NCBI GenBank assembly: GCA_031216915.1 | Contig: CM062294.1 | Coordinates: 393,319,217-393,383,216, forward strand | Direction of reading: 5' to 3' | Origin: Pictodentalium vernedei | Taxonomy: Eukaryota; Mollusca; Scaphopoda; Dentaliida; Dentaliidae | Length of the DNA: 64,000 nt | Shown: piece by piece, positions 32,625 to 43,870 of the stretch | Position numbering within the stretch: position 1 is the first letter of the stretch | How the letters are laid out: every line of letters begins with the position of its first letter | Program-made: the position numbers and the translations under genes | The notes under the pieces: generated by a model | Database searches by the model: none | What the model saw: the letters and a program-made list of their open reading frames with translations, nothing else | Told to the model about the DNA's origin: nothing

Positions 32625-35034
32625 CAGATCCACCCCACAATGTTGCATACCAAATATCAAAAGATTCTGCCTGCTGGATCTGGAGAAGAAGATTTTTTAA
32701 GAAATATGCCTGAAATGCACTAAGTTAAAATTTGGGCTCCTATATGGAGCCCAAATATAAACCCAGGGGGCCGATTTGAACAAACTTGAATCAGATCCAC
32801 CCCACAATGTTGCTTACCAAATATGAAAAGATTCTGAAGCTGGATCTGGAGAAGAAGATTTTTTAAGAAATTTGCCTGAAATGCACTAAGTTCGAATTCG
32901 AGCTTCTATAGTGAGCCCAAATATGAAACTAGGAAGCCGATTTGAACAAACTTGAATCAGATCCACCCCACAATGTTGCATACCAAATATCAAAAGATTC
33001 TGCCTGCTGAATCTGGAGAAGAAGATTTTTTAATAAATTTGCCCGAAATGCACTAAGTGCGAATTCAGGCTTCTATATTAAGCCCAAATATGAATCCAGG
33101 GGGCCGATTTGAACAAACTTGAATCAGATCCACCCCGCAATGTTGCATACCAAATATCAAAAGATTCTGCCTGCTGGATCTGGAGAAGAAGATTTTTGAA
33201 GAAATTTGCCCGAAATGCACTAAGTTTGAATTCGAGCTTCTATAGTGAGCCCAAATATGAATCCAGGGGGCCGATTTGAACAAACTTGAATCAGATCCAC
33301 CCCGCAATGTTGCATACCAAATATCAAAAGATTCTGCCTGCTGGATCTGGAGAAGATGATTTTTTAAGAAATTTGCCTGAAATGCACTAAGTTCGAATTT
33401 GAGCTTCTATAGTAAGCCCAAATATGAATCTAAGGAGCCGATTTGAACAAATTTGCATCAGATCCATCCAACAATGTTGCATACCAAATATCAAAAGATT
33501 CTGCCTGCTGGATCTGGAGAAGAAAATTTTTTAAGAAATTTGCCTGAAATGCACTAAGTTCGAATTCGAGCTTCTATAGTGAGCCCAAATATGAATCTAG
33601 GAAGCCGATTTGAACAAACTTGAATCAGATTCATCCCACAATGTTGCATACCAAATATCAAAAGATTCTGCCTGCTGGATCTGGAGAAGAAGATTTTTAA
33701 TAAATTTGCTTGAAATGCACTAAGTTCAAATTTGGGCTCCTATACTGAGCCCAAATATAAACCCAGGGGGCGATTTGAACAAACTTGAATCAGATCCACC
33801 CCACAATGTTGCTTACCAAATATGAAAAGATTCTGCCTGCTGGATCTGGAGAAGAAGATTTTTTAAGAAATTTGCATGAAATGCACTAAGTTCAAATTCG
33901 AGCTTCTATAGTGAGCCCAAATATGAATCTAGGAAGCCGATTTGAACAAACTTGAATCAGATCCACCCCACAATGTTGCATACCAAATATCAAAAGATTC
34001 TGCTTGCTGGATCTGGAGAAGAAGATTTTTTAAGAAATTTGCCTAAATGCACTAAGTTCGAAATCGGGCTTCTATACTGAGCCCAAATATGAACCCAGGG
34101 GGGCCGATTTGAACAAACTTGAATCAGATCCACCCTACAATGTTGCATACCAAATATCAAAAGATTCTGCCTGCTGGATCTGGAGAAGAAGATTTTTTAA
34201 GAAATTTGCCTGAAATGCACTAAGTTCGAAATTGGGCTCCTATACTGAGCCCAAATATTAACCCAGGGATCCGATTTGAACAAACTTGAATCAGATCCAC
34301 CCCACAATGTTGCTTACCAAATATGAAAAGATTCTGCCTGCTGGATCTGGAGAAGAAGATTTTTTAAGAAATTTGCCTGAAATGCACTAAGTTCGAATTG
34401 GGGCTTCTATAGTAAGCCCATATATGAATCCAGGGGGCCGATTTGAACAAACTTGAATCAGATCTACCCCGCAACGTTGCATACCAAATATCAAAAGATT
34501 CTGCCTGCTGGATCTGGAGAAGAAGATTTTTGAAGAAATGTGCCTGAAATGCACTAAGTTCGAATTCAAGCTCCTATAGTGAGCCCAAATATGAATCTAG
34601 GGAGCCGATTTGAACAAACTTGAATCAGATCCACCCTACAATGTTGCATGCCAAATACCAAAAGATTCTGCCTGCTGGATCTGGAGAAGAAGATTTTCAA
34701 AGAAATTTGCCTGAAATGCAGTAAGTTCAAATTTGGGCTCCTATACTGAGCCCAAATATAAACCCAGAGGGCCGATTTGAACAAACTTGAATCAGATCCA
34801 CCCCACAATGTTGCATACCAAATATCAAAAGATTCTGCCTGCTGGATCTGGAGAAGAAGATTTTTTAAGAAATTTGCCTGAAATGCACTAAGTTCGAAAT
34901 CGGGCTCCTATACTGAGCCCAAATATGAACCCAGGGGGCCGGTTTGAACAAACTTGAATCAGATCCACCCTACAATGTTGCATACCAAATATCAAAAGAT
35001 TCTGCCTGCTGGATCTGGAGAAGAAGATTTTTTA
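32625..35034 (+). repeat. Tandem array, period 167 bp, 14-15 units
   Basis: The landmark AATCAGATCCACCCCACAAT recurs near 32625, 32789, 32955, 33122, 33289, 33456, 33623, 33788, 33955, 34122, 34289, 34456, 34623, 34790 and 34957; almost all steps are 165-168. Two unit subtypes alternate irregularly, one with TTGGGCTCCTATACTGAGCC and one with CGAGCTTCTATAGTGAGCC. Confidence 0.95.
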
Positions 35035-35066
35035 ATGTTTTTCCCACTGCCTACAGTGTTAAAAAG

Positions 35067-35079
35067 TGCTGACTCAGCA
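35067..35079. promoter_or_regulatory. Perfect Maf recognition element (TGCTGACTCAGCA)
   Basis: Lies in a longer palindrome AAAAAGTGCTGACTCAGCAC followed by TTTTT, in the family-A 3' domain directly after the 167-bp array. Motif match only. Confidence 0.5.
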
Positions 35080-38000
35080 CTTTTTCAAAGTCCCGAAACT
35101 GTACCCTATGATAAAACCGATGGCAATTTTTTTTTACCAATCCTTTCTGTTGGTCCTAAGGAAGCTGCACACCAAATAAAAATTCTCAGTGCCGTGCAGT
35201 TTTGGAGATATGGGCGTTTTAAATTTTTTCTATTTTTAGCTCCTGCGGTTCCCACGGGGCTGCGGGAAAATTTTTTTTTGTATAAATCAAGTACTCATGA
35301 CCCAATAAGCCCTCACATAAAATTTCGTTCAAATCAGCCTCTCGGTTTGGAAAATAGAAATTTTGGGCGGGGCAAAAAATGTTGCCCCTCCCATAACGAC
35401 GCCAAGTATAGCCCCACAAACTTCTCTTGAAGAAATCTGAGTCTACACCTCAAAAGGAAGCTGCACACCAAATATCAAGTCTCTGCTACTGCTGGTTCAT
35501 GAGAAGAAGATTTACAAAGATTTTGGTGCCCCTTGGGGGCGTGGCACCACCCAGGAGGAGGGGCAACTTCATTTGAACAAATCTGAATTGGCATTAGGTA
35601 ATAAACATTTAGCCAACATTTGAATAAAATTGGGCTAGTGGTTTAGGAGGAGAAGTCGATAATGTAAAGTTAACGCCGGACGGACGACGACGGACGCCGG
35701 ACGCCGGACAGAAAGTGATTAGTAAAGCTCCCCTTGAGCTTCGCTCAGGTGAGCTAAAAAACGAGGCAATAGTGACGATTCATCAGCTAATACTGAGACT
35801 GAGAGTGCAAATAACAACCAGGGCACCGCTAGTCAGCCAAAAAAACGTTTACAATTTATAAAAAATCGTGGGAAGAGGGGAGAGCATGGCTGAATTTCGA
35901 TGAAACAGAAAACTCAATGTACTGTAAATTGTGTGTGAAATACTTTCCTACGTCAGGGTCAATGAATGCGTTTGTGAGTGGCTGCAAAAGTTTAAGACTT
36001 GATTCAGTTAAAACACACGAGAAAAGTTCTTTGCATGCAAATGCTTCTGAAAAAGAGTGCATCAGTCTTAAAAAACCAGGTGACACCCCTATTGAAAAAC
36101 GGATTATGCACATGGAAAAAGCCCAATTTGAACAGGTTCAAAATTTATTTAATACTGCATTCTATGTTGTAAAGAGTGAGAGGCCATTCAAAGATTTCCC
36201 TGGTTTGGTGCAACTGCAGAAAAAAAATCATGTATCTGTTGGTGACTCGTACAGAAGTGATAAACAGTGTTTGGTGTTTATTGAATACATTTATCAACAT
36301 TAGAATTAGTAGCGAAGTTAAAGAAGTCAGACTTCTTTTCTGTTATGACTGATGGGGCAACTGACTCGGCTACACTCGAGGAGGAACTGATTTATGTTAG
36401 GCATATTTCAGCAGATACTGACAATGTCCCAATTACTACATTCCTAGACTTACAGCATGTTGAAAAAGCAAATTCTTCTGGTATATATTTGGCTATTAAA
36501 CAATCACTAGAAAAGACAGCAGAATATCCTGAGTCTGAGTGGAAGCAGTCCTTGGTGGGGTTTACAGCTGATGGGGCCCCCGTCAACATGGGCCATCTTA
36601 ATGGTGTTAGAGCTCTAATACAAAAAGATGCACCACATGTAATATCTATTGCTTGTTGTGCTCACCGCCTTGAACTCTGTGTCAAACATGCTACTTCTCA
36701 AATTCCATATCATGATACGTAACCGAAATAGACACTTTTTTGCAGTCTGTATTTAAATTTTACCACTACTCACCTCTAAACAAACAAGGACTGAGAGATG
36801 CTGGGAAAGCCCTCAGTATTCAAATGCAGATGCCAGTCAAAGCATCGGGTACCAGATGGGTCCACCACCGGGAAAGGGCTATCGGTATTATTATCAAAAT
36901 TTGGCCGGCCATGGTGGAACACATGGCACAAATGTCTGAACATGGGAGGGGTGATGGTAGAGGGGATCAGTCTGAGAAAGCCACAGGGCTCCTATCAACA
37001 CTGCACAGTCTGAAATTTGTTCTGTTTATGCACCTTTACTATGAGTTCCTGAAAATTGTGTTCTGCCTCAGCATTGTTTTCCAAAGCAATGATTCTACCA
37101 CACACAGTGTGTTTGAGAATATCAAAAGCACTAAAGTCAAGTTTCAAAAACTGTCAGAAGGAGCACATCAAAAAACAGAGAAACTGCTTATTGAACAGAT
37201 GCCAGATTACACATGCAGGAATCAATGTCTTACCCTTGGTGGTATGGGCAGGGGAAGGCGTCAAAGTTCACAGGCAAGTGGGTCTGACCCAAAAGCAACT
37301 GCACTCAGTTTTGTAACTAGTGTAATCAAGTTGTTAATTGAAAACACCCAGGTGCAGATGGATCAAAGGTTTGAATCCTTTCACAATGACCCTGTAATGT
37401 CTACATCAAAAGTGCTTGATCCCAGAAATTGGCCCAAAAATCAAGAAGCACTAAAGAGTTATGGTGATGAAGAAATAGGTGTGTTACTAAATCATTTCAC
37501 AGATGTGCTATCCTACAAGGGTTATGGCTGTAAGGCTGCTGAAAATGAGTGGCTAGACCTCAAATGGCATGCAGCTGAACTACTGAAAGCAGAAAAAACT
37601 AATTGTTGCCCCTCAAAACCCTATGTCAAAATGGCAAATACCCAGGGGCCCTGAGTATTTGCTATTTTGGCAGAGGTTTTTGACAGAGTCAGACTCTAGC
37701 TACAAAAATATCCTTGGTTTGGTCAAAGTGATTCTTGTGCTACAAATACATTCCTCTGAGTGTGAGAGGGGATTCTCCCCGATGAAGAGAGTAAAATGTG
37801 ACTGGAGAGCTTCCCTCAATCCCTGTACTCTAGCCATGCTTATGGCAGTTGAACTGTCAGGTGAGACTTTGGAGTCATTTGACCCCAAACCAGCAATTGC
37901 CCTCTGGTGGAAATCAGGAAAAAAGTCCAAAAGGCCAGGAATAAAGCCCTATGGTCCTCACAAAAATCCCAAACCTACAGTGACAGGCGCAGATTACTGG

Positions 38001-38425
38001 CCACCAGACTACAATTCTGATTCAGACCGGGAGAGTTCCACTGACACAGAATGTGAAGCCTGCTAAAGTGTAGATTTATATAATTATAGGCTTATTGTTG
38101 AACTGTATTTTAAATGATATTCACAATCACTGGAAATAATGCCCAGTCTGTCTTATTTCAGATTCTCATCTGTAAGGCATAACAGATCGAGAATACTTGT
38201 CTTTGAGTATATAAATGTTTGAAAACCTTCATTTGTAGTATTGCTTAAGCCTTTAAATAAAAGTGTATTATTCAAGTAGTTGGTTTGTTATTACTGTAAA
38301 AGAAATTCAAAAACTAATTTTTCCAAGGAACACCCTGGACAACCTGATTTGGTTTGGGACAACCAACATATGCTTTCCGGTTGTCCCATGGGACAAGTGC
38401 AAAAAAATCTAAATTTCAAGCCCTG

Positions 38426-38712
38426 GGCATGATTACTGTCGTTCTTGCGTTTGGGTTTCATTTGAAATTCAGTTTGAAGCCAAATGACACAATACGAAAG
38501 AAATATCGTATTTAAAATGTCAGTCATATTTTATAGATCAATATATGTGCACGTTTGGGTGATTTAATCAAAAGGTTTGGGTCGAAATTATTGATTTTAT
38601 TGAAGCTCCACCCATGATTGATCACGTGACATAAACAATTGTGAAAGTACATCCCTATAAAAAGTGCCGCGCAATTCGAACCATCAGATTGACTGGGTTG
38701 TTTCTGGAGCAT
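38426..38712 (+). promoter_or_regulatory. Spacer with a TATA-like box (TATAAAAAG at 38656-38664)
   Basis: CACGTGAC lies about 35 bases upstream and a GC-rich GTGCCGCGCAATTCG just downstream, so the arrangement looks like a core promoter. No open frame follows; transcription would run straight into minisatellites. An AATAAA-containing sequence occurs near 44976. It may be part of an LTR-like or non-coding transcript; this is speculative. Confidence 0.3.
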
Positions 38713-38924
38713 TCTAAGAGTCTGTTATAGTTGTATAAAGCTGTGTTGAAATATTCTAACAATCTGTTACAGCTATATGGAGCTGTGTAAAAGTGTTTTA
38801 AGAGTCTGTTGTTGTTGTATAAAGCTGTGTTGAAGTATTCTAACAGTCTGTTATAGCTGTATAAAGCTGTGTAAAAGTGTTCTAAGAGTCTGTTGTAGAT
38901 GTATAGAGTTGTGTGAAAACATCC
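38713..38924 (+). repeat. Minisatellite, 42-bp unit, 84-bp higher order
   Basis: Five units of TCTAAGAGTCTGTTATAGTT-like sequence ending GTGTTGAAATAT or GTGTAAAAGTGT; the two endings alternate, giving an 84-bp super-unit. The array ends in CCTAAGAGG. Confidence 0.9.
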
Positions 38925-39236
38925 TAAGAGGAAAGGTAACTGCATAGCTGAATAGATATAGTTAATTCAATGTTGAATTAAGTGATACTGGTTATTGTTA
39001 CTGAGCTTTGATTTGTGCATTTCATTTGAATCTTCAAAGTTATTTAATTTTAGAGTGTTGAATGAAATTGAATTAAAGTCTAGTAATATATACGGAAGTA
39101 TATTTACTAAAGGTAAATTAAATTACCTATAAGTAATTACAGTGAATAAACTGCATTACTCAAGCTGAATGTGAGGATAACACTACTATAACAGTATGTG
39201 TTGAAATTAGTATTAACAAACTTTTGCTAAATATTG
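38925..39236. other. AT-rich spacer
   Basis: No gene or repeat recognised. Confidence 0.5.
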
Positions 39237-39709
39237 TCGGTGATTATTTCACAAGCAGTCCATGTTGTATGGTAGTTCTGGTGGGGATACCACTAGTATC
39301 AGTAAGTGTGAGAGATAGCACTAACAAACTGTGTTATAAACAATTACTGTAGGTGATTATTTCACTAGCAGTCCATGTTGTGTGACAGTTCTGGTGGGGA
39401 TACGAGTAGTATCAGTAAGCATTGGCAATAATGCTAACAAACTGAATTATAAACAATTACTGTAGGTGATTATTTCACTAGCAGAGCATGCTGTGTGACA
39501 GTTCTGGTGTGGATACCACTAGTAACAGTAAATTGAAAATAAGTATGTGTGACAGATACTGTAGGTGATTATTTCACTAGCAGTGCATGTAGTGTGACAG
39601 TTCTGGTGGGGATACCACTAGTATCAGTAAGTGTGAGTGATAGCACTAACAAACTGAATTATAAACAATTACTGTTGGTGATTATTTCACTAGCAGTCCA
39701 TGTTGTGTG

Positions 39710-39948
39710 CAAGCCAGAAAATAAGCAGACTGCCATCTGTAAAATGAGGTCCCCAGGGGGTGAATTTAGTGATGCTACTCGCATCACTAAATTTACCCTT
39801 TGTGAACATCAATCGGAATCAGGGTCTCAAAACTAAACAGAAAGAAGTACCCAGAGGATAAACTGGCCCACTGTATGGGATAGCATCATCAAATTCACCC
39901 TCTGTGAACCTCATTCTGCAAATGTCAGACTGCTTATTTTCGGGCCTG
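39710..39948. mobile_element. hAT-type MITE, 239 bp, with 8-bp target duplication
   Basis: Ends CAAGCCAGAAAATAAGCAG and CTGCTTATTTTCGGGCCTG form terminal inverted repeats that extend for about 60 bases. GTTGTGTG stands directly on both sides (39702-39709 and 39949-39956), an exact 8-bp duplication typical of hAT. It interrupts one unit of the 114-bp array. No coding capacity. Confidence 0.85.
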
Positions 39949-40370
39949 GTTGTGTGACAGTTCTGGTGGGGATACCATTAGTATCAGTAAGTGCGAGCGA
40001 TAGCACTAACAAACTGAATTATAAAGAAATACTGTAGGTGATTATTTCACTAGCAGTCCATGTTGTGTGACAGTTCTGGTGGGGATACCAGTAGTATCAG
40101 AAAGTGTGAGCGATAGCACTAACAAACTGAATTATAAAGAATTACTGTAGGTGATTATTTCACTAGCAGTCCATGTTGTGTGACAGTTCTGGTGGAGATA
40201 CCACAAGTATCAGTAAGTGTGAGTGATAGCACTAACAATTACTGTAGGTGATTATTTCACTAGCAGTGCATGTATGTGACAGTTCTAGTGGGAATACCAC
40301 TAGTAACAATAAGTTGTGAGAATAAGTATTAACAAGCCGTGTGACAGATACTGTAGGTGATTATTTCACT

Positions 40371-43300
40371 GTAGGCCATGAGCTAGGAAGGTCAACTGTG
40401 AAACCCCCCCACCCCACTACTTAACTTCCTTGGTACCAACGTGTGTGCCAATGGTATACTATTTACGAAACAAGTTGTTAACAGAAAAAATTTTGGGATG
40501 CAATATGCTAACCAGGTAGATGTTTAACCCTACCCTACCCTAAAATTTGCTCCAATCCCTTAGGGGGAGGGGTAATTTTTATGTCACGTGAGCTATCAAA
40601 ATAGGGTTCAAACCCCTAGTATTTGGTATCGCTTTAAAGCTAATAAAACAAGGAACAATATTATGACTAAACTTGTTCACGTGGGTCCAAGGTGATGATG
40701 TCAGAGGTCAAAAGGTCATCGACTGAAACTGAAAACGCAAATTTCAGAGTTTTTGTTGCATGTTTTTCACATGTGACTGCATGTTTTTCACATGTGTAGT
40801 TTGTACAAATGACTAATATTTTACTTTCTTTGTGTTTTCAGATTGCACAGAGTACTTGATCAAAATCATTGATTAGCGAACTATACTTATCAGGATACTT
40901 AACCCTACCCTCCTTTCGGGCTCGATCAAATTTGTTAGGGGTAGGGGTAACTTTTTTGTCATGTAAGTGATCAAAATATGGTTCAAACCCATAGTGTTTG
41001 GTATCAATTTAAAGCTAATACAACAAGGAACAATACTATTACTAAACTTGTTCACGTGGGTCCAAAGTAATGACGTCAGAGGTCATCGACTGATAGTGAA
41101 AACGCAAATTTCAGAGTTTTTGTTGCATGTTTTTCACATGTGTAGTTAAAATGACTAATATCTTACTTTCTTTGTGTTTTCAGATTGCACAGAGTATACT
41201 TGATCAAAATAAAACTGATTTAGTTCATTGATTAATGAACTATACTTATCAGGGGGATACTTAACCCTACCCTCCTTTCAGGCTCGATGAATTTTGTTAG
41301 GGGTAGGAGTAAATTTTTTTGTCATGTAAGCTATCAAAATATGGTTCAAACCCATAGTATTTGGTATCATTTTAAAGCTAATACAAGGAACAATATTATT
41401 ACTAAACTTGTTCACATGGGTCCAAGGTGGTGACATCAGAGGTCAAAAGGTCATCGACTGAAACTGAAAATGCACATTTCAGAGTTTTTATTGCATGTTT
41501 TTCACATATGTAGTTTGTCCAAATGACAAATATTGTGCTTTCTTTGTGTTTTCAGATTGCACAGAGTATACTTAATCAAAATAAAACTGATTTAGCTCAT
41601 TGATTAGTGAACTATACTTACCAGGGGGAAACTCAACCCTACCCTCCTTTCGAGCTCGATCAATTGTGTGAGGGGCAGGGGTAACTGTTTTGTCTCTTAA
41701 CCTATCAAAATATGGGCAAACCCTATTGTGTGTGGTATCAATTAACAGCTAATTGACCATGCAACAACATTAGGACTAAAACGGATTATACAAATCCAGA
41801 GTGATGACGTAAGAGGTCAAAAGGTCACCGAAAAAAGTCAAAATGCAAATTTAAAGGCATTTTTGCAATATTGGGAAATGTGTACTTTGCACAATTGACT
41901 AATCGCCTCCTGAGTTCCAGGTTCTTCTATCTATCAACTCATACCATAGGTAGATTGGACAACCCTGGAACACAGAGGACGTAATGTCTAAAAATCTCGG
42001 TAGTAGTAATCTCTCCTAGTAGATTCACTTCACTGGGCTACGGGAATGCAAACTTTTTGTTTGTCCAGTGTCAGCCAATATCAACAATACAATGGTAGAT
42101 ATCATTTTGAAGATAATTAAATGTGCTTAGAGTCAAAAATTAAAATTAAAATTTGGAAAGTTTTTCAATAAAAGCTTTGCAAAACTGTAAAAAATAGGGT
42201 TTGCCCATATTTTGATAGGTTAAGAGACAAAACAGTTACCCCTACCCCTAACAAAATTAATCGAGCCCGAAAGGAGGGTAGGGTTATGTATCCCCCTGAT
42301 AAGTATAGTTCACTAATCAATGAACTAAATCAGTTTAATTTTGATCAAGTATACTCAGTGCAATCTGAAAACACAAAGAAAGTAAGATATTAGTCATTTG
42401 GACAAACTACACATGTGAAAAACAAGCAACAAAAACTCTGAAATTTGCATTTTCAGTTTCAGTCAATGACCTTTTGACCTCTGACATCATCACTTTGGAC
42501 CCACGTGAACAAGTTTAGTAATAATATTGTTCCTTGTTGTATCAGCTTTAAAATGATACCAAATACTATGGGTCTGAACCATAGCTCACGTGACAAAAAA
42601 TGTTACCCCTACCCCTAACAAAATTGATCGAGCCCGAAAGGAGGGTAGGGTTAAGTATCCCCTTGGTAAGAATAGTTCACTAATCAATGAACTAAATCAG
42701 TTTTATTTTGATCAAGTATACTCAGTGCAATCTGAAAACACAAAGAAAGTAAGATATTAGTCATTTGGACAAACTACACATGTGAAAAACAAGCAACAAA
42801 AACTCTGAAATTTGCATTTTCAGTTTCAGTCAATGACCTTTTGACCTCTGACATCATCACTTTGGACCCACGTGAACAAGTTTAGTAATAATATTGTTCC
42901 TTGTTGTATCAGCTTTAAAATGATACCAAATACTATGGGTCTGAACCATAGCTCACGTGACAAAAAATGTTACCCCTACCCCTAACAAAATTGATCGAGC
43001 CCGAAAGGAGGGTAGGGTTAAGTATCCCCTTGGTAAGAATAGTTCACTAATCAATGAACTAAATCAGTTTTATTTTGATCAAGTATACTCTGTGCAATCT
43101 GAAAACACAGGGAAAGTAAGATATTAGTCATTTGGACAAACTACACATGTGAAAACCATGCAACAAAAACTCTGAAATTTGCATTTTCAGTTCCAGTCGT
43201 TGACCTTTTGACCACTGATGTCATCACCTTGGACCCATGTGAACAAGTTTAGTAATAATATTGTTCCTAGTTGTATTAGCTTTAAAATGCAACCAAATGC

Positions 43301-43555
43301 TATGGATTTGAACCATATTTTGATAGCTTACATGACAAAAAAGTTACCCCTCACCTCCCCTAACGGATTGGAGCAAATTTTAAGATAGGGTAGGGTTAAA
43401 CATCTACCTGGTTAGCATATTGCATCCCAAATTTTTTTCTGTTAACAACTTGTTTCGTAAATAGTATACATTGGCACACATTTTGGTACCAAGGAAGTTA
43501 AGTAGTGGGGGAGAGAGGGGGGAGGTGCACAGCTGACCTTCCTAACTCATGGACT
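40371..43555. mobile_element. Foldback element, 3.2 kb, arms of about 1.5 kb
   Basis: The left arm starts GTAGGCCATGAGCTAGGAAG and the right arm ends CTTCCTAACTCATGGACT, and the arms stay complementary inward for well over a kilobase (for example GCATATTGCATCCC, CGTAAATAGTATAC, GGGTAGGGTTA). Each arm holds three to four tandem units of about 360-370 bp marked by CCTTTCGGGCTCGATCAA, TGTTCACGTGGGTCC and CAGATTGCACAGAGTA. The centre (about 41,760-42,180) is unique. ACT on both sides is a possible 3-bp target duplication. No protein coding. Confidence 0.8.
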
Positions 43556-43870
43556 ACTAGCAGTGCATGTAGTGTGACAGTTCTGGTGGGGATACCACTA
43601 ATATCAGTAAGTGTGAGCAATAGCACTGACAAACTGAATTATAAGCAATTACTGTAGGTGATTATTTCACTAGCAGTGCATGTAGTGTGACAGTTCTGGT
43701 GGGGATACCACTAGTACCAGTAAGTTGTGAGAATAAGTATTTGTGACAGATACTGTCGGTGATTATTTCACTAGCAGTGCTTGCAGAGTGGAAGTTCTGG
43801 TGGGAATACCACTAGTCAAGTAAGATTAGATTATTGAATGTGAGTAATAACTGACTACAAAATTCTGTAG

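Larger units (their letters stand above)
31188..35756 (+). mobile_element. Family-A hairpin-ended element inside the hAT transposase
   Basis: Starts ACAAGAGGCCCCACGTGGCC with AATCGCTCACCTGA, ends GGACGACGGACGCCGGAC, AAAGCTCCCCTTGAGCTTCG, CTCAGGTGAGCTAAA. Between the two lies a 1.4-kb 5' domain, a 167-bp array of 14-15 units and the family-A 3' domain. The 5' domain (31190-32620) has repeated inverted pairs of the type CATTGGAATGAGCTC/GAGCTCATTCCAATG near 31570, 31970, 32090 and 32430, like the palindrome of the MITE at 15503. G22 at 31864-31885 follows a (TG)n tract. Flanking A-runs fit insertion into an A-tract. Confidence 0.7.
31088..38066 (+). pseudogene. hAT transposase, ZNF862/KIAA1586-like, interrupted and frameshifted
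   Basis: The ATG at 31088 opens MSKPTMSLLNFGFSCSDKR...; after about 33 codons the family-A element (31188-35756) intervenes, and the frame resumes as KRGNSDDSSANTETES, a Ser/acidic linker with a PKKR basic cluster. Next is a TTF-type zinc finger region (WLNFDETENSMYCKLC, then THEKSSLH; 35890-36040). The catalytic core begins at MTDGATDS (36342 on) and includes FTADGAPVNMG and ACCAHRLEL. The C-terminal hAT dimerisation box is SECERGFSPMKRVKCDWRA (37757-37813). One-base shifts are needed near 36295, 36722 and 37640. The protein would excise and reinsert the transposon; this copy cannot. Domain order matches ZNF862-like proteins. Confidence 0.85.
30375..38425 (+). mobile_element. hAT transposon (ZNF862-like transposase), split by a family-A element
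   Basis: Left end CAGGGCTCGAAATAAACGG, right end CTAAATTTCAAGCCCTG: matching terminal inverted repeats of hAT type (CAGGG...CCCTG). Both ends carry clustered subterminal GGACAACC/GGTTGTCC repeats (30392-30475 and 38330-38400), as usual for hAT transposase binding sites. Flanking 8-mers TCTGGCAT and GGCATGAT are not a clean target duplication. Without the 4.6-kb insertion the element is about 3.5 kb. A CTGTGCGGTAAGTTC donor near 30890 and an ATTGTAGGTACC acceptor near 31015 suggest a leader intron. Confidence 0.8.
39237..43870 (+). repeat. Tandem array, 100-115 bp units, interrupted twice
   Basis: Units carry GGTGATTATTTCACTAGCAG, GTGTGACAGTTCTGGTGGGG, ATACCACTAGTATCAGTAAG and AGCACTAACAAACTGAATTA. 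Starts lie near 39238, 39352, 39466, 39565, 39677, then, after the MITE, 40036, 40150, 40247, 40350, and, after the foldback element, 43556 onwards with four more. Some units lack about 15 bases. Confidence 0.9.

Noticed and set aside
32625..35034. Possible CRISPR array
   Set aside because: Units are contiguous 167-bp repeats without short repeat/unique spacer alternation, in a eukaryotic context with no cas genes.
30367..38433. Clean 8-bp target duplication around the hAT element
   Set aside because: Flanking octamers TCTGGCAT and GGCATGAT share only GGCAT in shifted positions, so no duplication can be claimed.
40520..43400. TAACCCTACCC words as telomere repeats
   Set aside because: They occur once per 360-bp unit of the foldback element and do not form a TTAGGG-type array.
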